A DNA stretch of 20,690 bases. Source: CAYZRY01 sp964630225 (GTDB lineage: Bacteria; Bacillota_I; Bacilli_A; RF39; UBA660). The stretch spans positions 1-20,690 of the forward strand of contig CAZVUK010000017.1 in NCBI GenBank assembly GCA_964630225.1, in the 5' to 3' direction. The notes beneath the pieces are model-generated. The model worked only from the letters and a program-made list of their open reading frames with translations. It was not told the origin of the DNA and searched no databases. Below, one piece after another: positions 15,201 through 20,690 of this stretch (within the stretch, counting starts at the first letter, position 1; every line of letters starts with the position of its first letter). Made by a program: the position numbers and the translations under genes.

Positions 15201-15910
15201 TCTGGTGGAATAACCGGAATTACATTCAGTATCATCCATTCAGGCTTTTGCTCAGATTGATAGAAAGCATTTAGAACGTCTAGCCTTTTAACAAGTCTAG
15301 TACGTTTTTGTCCAACTGCACTTTGCAATTCTTTATTAATTACATCTATCTCTTTTTTAAGATCGATCTTTTTAAGTAATTCTCTGACAGCATCAGCACC
15401 CATTCCGACCGTGAAACCATCTCCATACTTTTCATAGAACTGACGATATTCACGTTCTGATAATGTCTGCTTATCTTCAAGTGGTGCAATACCCTTGTCG
15501 ATTACAACATAACTTACGAAATATAATACTTCTTCTAAGTCTCTTGGACTCATATCTAGAACAAGTCCCATACGCGATGGAACGCCTTTAAAGAACCAAA
15601 TGTGTGATACTGGAGAAGCAAGGTCGATATGACCCATTCTCTCACGACGCACTTTTGCTCTTGTCACCTCTACTCCGCAGCGGTCACAGACGATATTTTT
15701 ATATCTTACTCGTTTGTACTTTCCACAAGCACATTCAAAGTCTTTAGTTGGTCCAAAAATCTTTTCGCAGAAAAGTCCATCTCTTTCTGGCTTTAATGTA
15801 CGATAGTTGATCGTTTCTGGTTTAGTAACTTCTCCATACGACCAATCTAATATCTTCTCAGGTGAGGCAATACCTATTTTTAATGCTTCAAATTCATTTA
15901 CTGGTATCAT
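12278..15910 (-). CDS. rpoC: DNA-directed RNA polymerase subunit beta'
   Basis: Catalytic subunit of RNA polymerase. 1210 aa, close to the Bacillus length. The first zinc site has C60, C62, C75 and C78 (CECACG, CDRCG). The catalytic NADFDGDQMAVH lies near 448-459 with its three Mg-binding aspartates. The second zinc site uses a cysteine near 817 (REEDCG) and three near 893-903 (ACNTVNGVCKKC). The trigger-loop region MRTFHTGGIAG is present. The ATG at 15910 has GGAGGGGG upstream within the end of rpoB, only 3 nt after its stop, so the two subunits are co-translated. Confidence 0.99.
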   Translation of the reverse strand: MIPVNEFEALKIGIASPEKILDWSYGEVTKPETINYRTLKPERDGLFCEKIFGPTKDFECACGKYKRVRYKNIVCDRCGVEVTRAKVRRERMGHIDLASPVSHIWFFKGVPSRMGLVLDMSPRDLEEVLYFVSYVVIDKGIAPLEDKQTLSEREYRQFYEKYGDGFTVGMGADAVRELLKKIDLKKEIDVINKELQSAVGQKRTRLVKRLDVLNAFYQSEQKPEWMILNVIPVIPPDLRPMIQLDGGRFATSDLNDLYRRVINRNNRLKKLIELRAPGIIIQNEKRMLQEAVDALFDNGRRGRSVTGAGNRPLKSLSSMLKGKQGRFRQNLLGKRVDYSGRSVIVVGPNLKMYQCGIPKEMALELFKPHVIHGLVERDLAHNIKAAKRLIEHRDPQVWDIVEEVIKEHPVLLNRAPTLHRLGIQAFEPVLIGGKAIRLHPLVCTAFNADFDGDQMAVHVPLSEEAKAEARMLMLGANNILSPKDGGPIVTPSQDMVLGNYYITMEKAAVLGEGRVFKNTNEALMAYERKEISLHARIAIPVNSFRHKLFTENQRGKYLVTTVGKIKFNEIFPDSFPYINEPTEDNIQNITPNIYFLDRGVDIPKEIAKMALVRPFLKGTLSSLIAQVFKRYRTTETSIMLDKMKDLGFKYSTVAGVTVSMSDIVVSEKKKELIEEAKETVAQIGKQYSRGLITDEERLEKVLEAWHTCKDKIQKELEQKAKDNADNPIFMMMHSKARGSISNFTQIAGMRGLMSKPNGDTIEIPVLSSFREGLSVSEFFLSTHSARKGSADTALKTADSGYLTRRLVDVAQNIIVREEDCGTENGVMVSDFINDKTGEVIEKLYDRIVGRHTNKKIINPETKAVLAEKGALITDSLAEKIVAAGVKELEIRSILACNTVNGVCKKCYGRNLATGNIVEIGEAVGVMAAQAIGEPGTQLTMRTFHTGGIAGGEDITQGLPRIQELFEARIPKGKATIADIDGKVTEIEDDHGKFRITVKNDVESKEHVTNYGVKLRVEKGDMVVSGDKLSEGAISPKELLAVTDPLTAQEYILKEVQGTYRSQGVDISDKHIEIIARRMISKMKILEPGDTKFLPGSLVNFREYTDGNKEVVLKGKTPAIGQAVLLGITKASLETDSFLAAASFQETTRILTDASIKGKIDTLEGLKENVLIGKLIPAGTGVKEYRNVEYELSAQFIDEEPLDQLESELMD

Positions 15911-15913
15911 ATT

Positions 15914-18900
15914 TTATTCATCCCCCTCCATTACATTTTCGAACAACTCTTCTTCGGCATATTCTAAGATTTCCTCTTCGATCTCTTCTTCAGCTGTTTC
16001 CTCTATTTTTCTAGCAGGAATCTCGATGTCATTGAAACTTGGATGATAATCTTCTTTATATTCATCTTCTTCTATCTTCTTAAGATCGTGTTCTTTACCA
16101 TCTTTATCGACGATACTTAACTCTAGTCCAAGCGATTGAAGTTCTTTCATAAGTACTCTGAACGACTCAGGTACACCAGCTTGATTAATTGTTTCACCCT
16201 TAACGATAGATTCGAATACTTTAACACGACCGACAACATCATCCGATTTAACAGTTAGGATTTCTTGAAGGATATTAGCTGCACCGTATGCTTCGAGTGC
16301 CCATACTTCCATTTCTCCAAATCTTTGTCCACCAAACTGGGCCTTACCTCCAAGAGGTTGCTGAGTTACTAGTGAATAAGGTCCTGTTGCACGAGCGTGA
16401 AGCTTGTCATCAACCATGTGGTGAAGCTTAAGCATGTACATAACTCCGACTGCAATACGGTTATCGAAAGTTTCTCCGGTGCGTCCATCGTATAGAATTG
16501 TTTTCCCATCGGCATCCATTCCGGCTTTCTTCATCATCTTTTCGATATCTTCTGGATTAGCTCCATCAAATACCGGTGTCTCTATATATATACCTTGTTT
16601 TTTAGCTGCCATACCAAGATGCAGTTCTAAAATTTGTCCAAGGTTCATACGCGAAGGCACTCCCTGAGGGTTAAGCATAATATCGACCGGTCTTCCATCT
16701 GGTAAGTACGGCATATCTTCTTCTGGTAGTATTAGAGATATAACACCTTTGTTACCATGGCGTCCTGCCATTTTATCTCCAACTTGAATTTTACGTTTTT
16801 GAGCTATATAAACTCTTATTATCTTAGTTACTCCCGCTGGCATTTCATCATTATCCTTGCGTGAAAATACTTTTACATCGTGAACAATACCATCTCCTCC
16901 GTGCGGAACACGTAGGGAAGTATCTCTAACTTCTCTAGTTTTTTCTCCAAATATAGCATGTAATAACTTTTCTTCTGAAGAAAGTTCGACCATTCCCTTT
17001 GGTGTAACTTTACCAACAAGGATGTCCCCTTCTTTAACTTCAGTTCCAACAACAACGATACCGTTTGAATCTAAATTCTTACGAGCTTCATCGCTAACGT
17101 TGGGAATATCTCGAGTTATTTCCTCAGGTCCGAGTTTAGTCTCACGACACTGCATTTCATAATCTTCTAAGTGAATACTTGTATACACATCATCTTTAAC
17201 TAGGTTTTCATTTAGGATAACTGCATCCTCATAGTTAAATCCATCAAAAGTCATAAAGGCGATTGTTACGTTCTTACCAAGAGCAAGTTCACCCTTGTCA
17301 GTACTTGGTCCATCCGCTATGACAGAACCACGCTTAACTGATTCACCTACTGCAACTATTGGCTTTTGATGTTTACAATTACCTGCATTTGAAAGTTCAA
17401 AGTTAGATAAATAGTACTCATCTTTTCCACCTTTATTTTTAATCACTATTTTTCTAGCATCGACATAATCGACGATACCATCTGCCTTAGCTACTACGAC
17501 TGCTCCCGAATCGCGCGCTGCGACATATTCGACACCAGTTCCGATAATCGGTGCATCCGCTTTAAGCAGAGGCACTGATTGACGCTGCATGTTTGCTCCC
17601 ATTAGGGCACGAGTTGCATCATCATGTTCTAAGAAAGGAATAGCACTTGTTGTAATTGAAACAATCTGCTGTGGAGATACGTCAACATAGTCAACTTGAT
17701 CAGGTGAAACCATGATATTTTCACCACGATATCTCGCTGGGACGATTTCATCTATCATCATTTCTTTCGCATCGATATTAACCGTTGCCAAAGAGATAAT
17801 TAACTCTTGCTCTTCATCAGCAGTTAAATAATCTATTTGATCAGTAAATTTCTTGTTTGCTACTTTTCTATATGGAGTTAGGATAAATCCGTACTCATCT
17901 ACCTTAGCATAACCAGCAAGTGAAGTTATAAGTCCAATGTTTTGACCTTCCGGTGACTCGATTGGACAAATTCTTCCGTAGTGAGACTCATTAACGTCAC
18001 GAACTTCGACTCCCGCTCTATCTCTTGAAAGTCCACCTGGACCAAGAGCCGAAAGACGACGTTTGTGAGTAAGTTCGGCAATAGGATTGATCTGTTCCAT
18101 GAATTGCGACAATTGGCTGCTACCAAAAAACTCTTTAATTGCTGCGGTAATAGGTCGTATATTAATTAAAGTTTTTGGTGTAACTTCAGCTATCTCTTGT
18201 GTAGTCATTCTTTCTCTAACTACTCTTTCCATTCTGGAAACACCAATTCTAAATTGGTTTTGAAGTAATTCTCCAACCTGACGTATACGCCTATTTCCTA
18301 GATGGTCTATTTCATCGAACGTACCAAATCCAGCAAGTAGATTTAAGTAGTATGACACCGATGCATATATATCAGAGATAGTTAATCTTTTAACATCAAT
18401 ATTTTGATCATTTCCTATCAAAGTAATCTTTTCTTTAGGATTTTTCGGATCGACTACATCTAGTGTTTGAACTTTGTTATATGTATCAAGTTCAGTGTTA
18501 GCTTTAGCTTCTTTTAGGTTATAGCCATCAGCAAAGATGGGTTTTAATATATCTAGAACATCTTTGTCGATAACTGTTCCTTTAGCTACTATAACTTTTT
18601 TATCTAATTTAATATCTTCTGCTAGAGTCATTCCGATAGCTCTATCTAAAACATTAAGTTTTTTGTTAAATTTATATCTTCCAACTTTAGCCAAATCATA
18701 TCTAAAATCATCAAAGAATCTTGTGATAATATGATTTTTTGATGAATCTAACGTTGAGGGTTCACCCGGTCTTAATTTCTCATAAATCTCGATTAAAGCT
18801 TCATCTACATTTCTAGTGGTATCTTTAGCTAGCGTATTTTCAATAAACTCGTCTTTACCATACATCTTTAATATATCTTCATTCGTAGACATACCAAAAG

Positions 18901-19495
18901 CTCTAAGCAATGTCGTTAGAGTTACTTTTCTCGTTCTATCGATACGAACATATAATACATCTTTAGAATCTGTTTCAAACTCTAACCATGTTCCGTGATT
19001 TGGAATAATTTGAGACGTTATTAAAACACGTCCACTTTTTGGGTCCGTTTCCTTATTATAATATACACTAGGAGAACGCACTAACTGAGAAACAACTACA
19101 CGCTCGACTCCGTTGATAACGAAAGTACCACTTTCGGTCATCATTGGTAAATCTCCAAGGAATATTTCTTGCTCTTTTACTTCACCAGTTTCGTGATTAA
19201 ATAATCTCACTTGTACTTTTAGAGGAACAGCATATGTCGTTTCGCGATCTTTACTCTCTTTTACTGAGTAGCGAGCTTCGTCGAAATGATAATCACCGAA
19301 CTCCAGCGATAAAGTTCCAGAGAAGTTTTCAACTGGAAATAAATCTTCAAATACTTCCCTAATACCTTCTTCTGTGAATCTTTGAAATGATTTTTTCTGT
19401 ATCTCTAACAGATCGGATAATCCAAAATCTTTCTTTATTTTTGAAAAACTAACACGTTGGCGATGATCACCACTATTTACTACTTTATATGCCAC
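15914..19495 (-). CDS. rpoB: DNA-directed RNA polymerase subunit beta
   Basis: 1193 aa, full length, with a strongly acidic C-terminal tail (roughly the last 50 residues) similar in character to Bacillus RpoB. It starts with GTG at 19495-19493, preceded by AGGGGTGA (19509-19502). Conserved parts include LTHKRRLSALGPGG and GRHGNKGVIS. In the rifampicin pocket the residues equal to E. coli H526 and S531 are kept (H477, S482 here). The D516 equivalent is Glu (E467), the N518 equivalent is Ile (I469), and P567 is replaced by Gln in PEGQNIG. Co-transcribed with rpoC; the methyltransferase gene lies 95 nt upstream, as ybxB does in B. subtilis. Confidence 0.99.
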   Translation of the reverse strand: MAYKVVNSGDHRQRVSFSKIKKDFGLSDLLEIQKKSFQRFTEEGIREVFEDLFPVENFSGTLSLEFGDYHFDEARYSVKESKDRETTYAVPLKVQVRLFNHETGEVKEQEIFLGDLPMMTESGTFVINGVERVVVSQLVRSPSVYYNKETDPKSGRVLITSQIIPNHGTWLEFETDSKDVLYVRIDRTRKVTLTTLLRAFGMSTNEDILKMYGKDEFIENTLAKDTTRNVDEALIEIYEKLRPGEPSTLDSSKNHIITRFFDDFRYDLAKVGRYKFNKKLNVLDRAIGMTLAEDIKLDKKVIVAKGTVIDKDVLDILKPIFADGYNLKEAKANTELDTYNKVQTLDVVDPKNPKEKITLIGNDQNIDVKRLTISDIYASVSYYLNLLAGFGTFDEIDHLGNRRIRQVGELLQNQFRIGVSRMERVVRERMTTQEIAEVTPKTLINIRPITAAIKEFFGSSQLSQFMEQINPIAELTHKRRLSALGPGGLSRDRAGVEVRDVNESHYGRICPIESPEGQNIGLITSLAGYAKVDEYGFILTPYRKVANKKFTDQIDYLTADEEQELIISLATVNIDAKEMMIDEIVPARYRGENIMVSPDQVDYVDVSPQQIVSITTSAIPFLEHDDATRALMGANMQRQSVPLLKADAPIIGTGVEYVAARDSGAVVVAKADGIVDYVDARKIVIKNKGGKDEYYLSNFELSNAGNCKHQKPIVAVGESVKRGSVIADGPSTDKGELALGKNVTIAFMTFDGFNYEDAVILNENLVKDDVYTSIHLEDYEMQCRETKLGPEEITRDIPNVSDEARKNLDSNGIVVVGTEVKEGDILVGKVTPKGMVELSSEEKLLHAIFGEKTREVRDTSLRVPHGGDGIVHDVKVFSRKDNDEMPAGVTKIIRVYIAQKRKIQVGDKMAGRHGNKGVISLILPEEDMPYLPDGRPVDIMLNPQGVPSRMNLGQILELHLGMAAKKQGIYIETPVFDGANPEDIEKMMKKAGMDADGKTILYDGRTGETFDNRIAVGVMYMLKLHHMVDDKLHARATGPYSLVTQQPLGGKAQFGGQRFGEMEVWALEAYGAANILQEILTVKSDDVVGRVKVFESIVKGETINQAGVPESFRVLMKELQSLGLELSIVDKDGKEHDLKKIEEDEYKEDYHPSFNDIEIPARKIEETAEEEIEEEILEYAEEELFENVMEGDE

Positions 19496-19501
19496 TATAT
19501 T

Positions 19502-19509
19502 TCACCCCT
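19502..19509 (-). promoter_or_regulatory. ribosome binding site for the rpoB GTG start
   Basis: AGGGGTGA with a 6-nt spacer to GTG at 19495. It supports the non-ATG start; the protein then begins MAYKVVNSG, aligned with the usual RpoB N-terminus. Confidence 0.7.
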
Positions 19510-19535
19510 ACACACATATTTTAATCAAAGAACAT

Positions 19536-19596
19536 ATAGTCAAACTAATACGTTGCCAATTTATATTATTAACATAATTACTTCAAATAGTCAAAC
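19536..19596 (-). repeat. 10-bp direct repeat GTTTGACTAT upstream of rpoB
   Basis: Two identical copies on the minus strand, at 19596-19587 and 19545-19536, 51 bp apart. Each contains a -35-like TTGACT. The upstream copy overlaps the end of the methyltransferase gene. Confidence 0.6.
19565..19594 (-). promoter_or_regulatory. candidate rpoBC promoter
   Basis: Minus-strand -35 TTGACT (19594-19589), 18-bp spacer, -10 AATAAT (19570-19565). Both boxes match five of six positions. Predicted start near 19557, leader about 60 nt. The second TTGACT copy (19543-19538) has no good -10 at 16-18 bp. Confidence 0.5.
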
Positions 19597-20181
19597 GATT
19601 TTACACTTAATAACAAAAAAACCTTTACTTTTGTTAACGAGCTCTACATTATACTCTTTTTTCAAGTCCCTTATCGCTGATTCGGCACCCTGTTCTTTAC
19701 GAATGACAATGTAAAGTGAACCCTTTTTATTCAAATATTTTTTAGCTTCAAAAAATATTTTATATACTACTTCTTTACCTGCTCTTATCGGCGGATTAGT
19801 GATGATTGTATCAAACTTCTCATCTACCTTTTCATATATATCACTGACTATAAATTCAGTATTGTCTATTTTATTTAATTTGCTGTTTTTATTTGCAAGA
19901 TGAACAGCTCTTTCATTAACATCAATCCCTAGAACCCTTTTTAAATTGGTTGCTCGCGAAGCGATGATGCTAAGAGGTCCATATCCACAACCAACATCTA
20001 GTAACGAGCTTCCAAGTGATGACATATCTATGCTTTCCAAAAGAAATCTACTGCCATAATCTAAGCCTTTCTTAGAAAAGACACCATTATCTGTATAAAA
20101 TTTAAATTTGTGTTCAAGTATATCGACATCGTGAATCTTTAAGTTGCTTTTCAACAATTCATTTTCAAAGTATTGACCCAT
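19591..20181 (-). CDS. class I SAM-dependent methyltransferase, RsmC/YbxB family
   Basis: Probably a 16S rRNA guanine-N2 methyltransferase-like enzyme. 196 aa from the chosen start, the length of the single-domain YbxB type. Motif I DVGCGYG (62-68) binds SAM. The acidic GIDVNERA follows, and NPPIRAGK (129-136) is the catalytic NPP motif of N-methyltransferases with the family's RAGK continuation. B. subtilis ybxB occupies the same place directly before rpoB. The longer reading from a TTG at 20193 is rejected, since GGGAG lies within it at 5-nt spacing from ATG 20181. The gene ends with TGA. The exact rRNA target is not shown by the sequence. Confidence 0.88.
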   Translation of the reverse strand: MGQYFENELLKSNLKIHDVDILEHKFKFYTDNGVFSKKGLDYGSRFLLESIDMSSLGSSLLDVGCGYGPLSIIASRATNLKRVLGIDVNERAVHLANKNSKLNKIDNTEFIVSDIYEKVDEKFDTIITNPPIRAGKEVVYKIFFEAKKYLNKKGSLYIVIRKEQGAESAIRDLKKEYNVELVNKSKGFFVIKCKIV

Positions 20182-20186
20182 TAATT

Positions 20187-20191
20187 CTCCC
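20187..20191 (-). promoter_or_regulatory. ribosome binding site fixing the methyltransferase start
   Basis: GGGAG with a 5-nt spacer to ATG at 20181-20179. It decides against the upstream TTG at 20193. Confidence 0.7.
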
Positions 20192-20235
20192 AAAAAACAA
20201 AAGAAAGAGTTAACTAATTAATATATAGTTAACTC
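20191..20235 (-). terminator. terminator or attenuator upstream of the methyltransferase-rpoBC unit
   Basis: Minus-strand RNA: GAGTTAACTA (20235-20226), 9-nt loop, TAGTTAACTC (20216-20207), a perfect 10-bp stem followed by a T-rich stretch (20206-20192). It could end the upstream Cys-rich gene. A promoter just upstream (20277-20249) would place it in the leader of the methyltransferase, as an attenuator. Confidence 0.65.
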
Positions 20236-20248
20236 CCTTCGCCTAATC

Positions 20249-20277
20249 ATAATACTACACATTTAACAATAATGCAA
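20249..20277 (-). promoter_or_regulatory. candidate promoter for the methyltransferase gene
   Basis: Minus-strand -35 TTGCAT (20277-20272, three of six), 17-bp spacer, -10 TATTAT (20254-20249, five of six). It lies between the end of the Cys-rich gene and the hairpin. The predicted start near 20242 is directly before the stem. Confidence 0.45.
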
Positions 20278-20287
20278 GTATATATTA

Positions 20288-20665
20288 TTAATAATAATTT
20301 GTACGTAACTGGCAATTTAACGTCGAAGATGGAACGCACCACATGGTAGACCAGTATGACCACTCGCCATAATCATACACATATCCACCAAGACATGTTT
20401 GAGGTCCTGTACACATTTTGCTAATAACTTTACTCGGGCAAGGCCCTTCAAACGCAAATATAGAACCTTTACTACATTTACAATTATTTAACACTTCATT
20501 TTCACACACACTTTTTGCTTCGGTTTCAGTTTTGTAAATAGGTGTTTCCCACACGCTGCCAGTGGCTATTTCAGATAGTGGACAAACAACAATATTTTCA
20601 CACTTCCCATTAAAACCATATTTCGCACTGCTACAGCTAGGCCCTTTTTTAATAGTCCACTGCGC
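20288..20665 (-). CDS. C-terminal part of a cysteine-rich hypothetical protein, 5' end unclear
   Basis: An open frame of 125 codons ending in TAA at 20288, running back to two consecutive in-frame TGA codons (20671-20666) near the window edge. It has 11 cysteines, several Trp and Tyr (YDYGEWSYWSTMW), and no membrane segment: the look of an extracellular disulfide-rich domain. I do not recognise the family. The only candidate start in frame, GTG at 20554, has no ribosome binding site and cuts through the Cys pattern, so the real gene is probably longer. In another frame the sequence is open from 20688 into an A6 run (20650-20645 on this strand), so a frameshift there, real or from sequencing, could join the two. 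It may also be a decayed gene. In most Bacilli rplL is found near here. Confidence 0.45.
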   Translation of the reverse strand, partial: AQWTIKKGPSCSSAKYGFNGKCENIVVCPLSEIATGSVWETPIYKTETEAKSVCENEVLNNCKCSKGSIFAFEGPCPSKVISKMCTGPQTCLGGYVYDYGEWSYWSTMWCVPSSTLNCQLRTNYY

Positions 20666-20690
20666 TCATCATAATCCGATATCCGCGTTA

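Noticed and set aside
20182..20193. Four-residue TTG-started extension of the methyltransferase
   Set aside because: It contains the GGGAG that serves the ATG at 20181.
1..20690. TGA read as tryptophan (mollicute-type code)
   Set aside because: rpoB, rpoC, rnr, fusA and the others are full length without in-frame TGA, and conserved Trp positions use TGG. The double TGA near 20666 is better explained by a frame break or gene edge.
1..20690. CRISPR array, insertion sequence or attachment site
   Set aside because: No regularly spaced repeats, transposase-like frame, or terminal inverted repeats with target duplications were seen. The ssrA 3' end is a common integration site, but only 5 bases beyond it are in the window, so this cannot be judged.

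Overview
The window looks like a chromosomal housekeeping region of an AT-rich, low-GC Gram-positive bacterium in or near the Bacilli. Four things suggest this. The order of the str genes (rpsL-rpsG-fusA-tuf), of rpoB-rpoC behind an RsmC-like methyltransferase, and of secG-rnr-smpB-ssrA are all Bacilli-like. Strong GGAGG ribosome binding sites precede most genes. Intrinsic terminators with short AT-rich stems end the units. A FemA/B-type peptidoglycan bridge enzyme implies a murein wall, so this is not a wall-less mollicute. TGA is not read as tryptophan, because the long conserved genes have no internal TGA and use TGG for Trp. An uncultured gut Bacilli lineage (RF39/Erysipelotrichales/Mollicutes neighbourhood) would fit; this placement is inference.

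Layout, left to right. The minus-strand block 6-4371 holds secG, rnr, a CapA-like phosphatase-fold membrane protein, smpB and the tmRNA gene ssrA. The last three protein genes are overlapped or fused end to start. A single plus-strand femA/B-type gene (4480-5721) diverges from secG and converges on tuf over a two-way terminator. The minus-strand str operon rpsL-rpsG-fusA-tuf (10013-5752) has a strong promoter upstream of rpsL and a second one just before tuf. Between rpsL and rpoC, where many Bacilli carry a small L7Ae-like gene, there is a divergent plus-strand gene of unknown function (523 aa) and a minus-strand pilin-like membrane-anchored protein. The minus-strand block rpoC-rpoB-methyltransferase (12278-20181) follows, preceded by a promoter and a terminator-like hairpin. 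At the right edge is the C-terminal part of a cysteine-rich protein whose 5' end is unclear.

Working together: most genes serve transcription (RpoB, RpoC), translation (S12, S7, EF-G, EF-Tu), ribosome modification (methyltransferase), ribosome rescue and RNA decay (tmRNA, SmpB, RNase R) and protein export (SecG). The accessory points are the CapA-like gene inside the rescue operon, the two unfamiliar genes splitting rpoC from rpsL, the pilin-like protein, and the Cys-rich gene where rplL would be expected. I found no CRISPR array, insertion sequence, phage gene or tRNA gene. I do not see a clearly new defence or mobile system here; the most useful leads are unusual residues in conserved proteins, gene insertions in conserved operons, and several palindromes at promoters.
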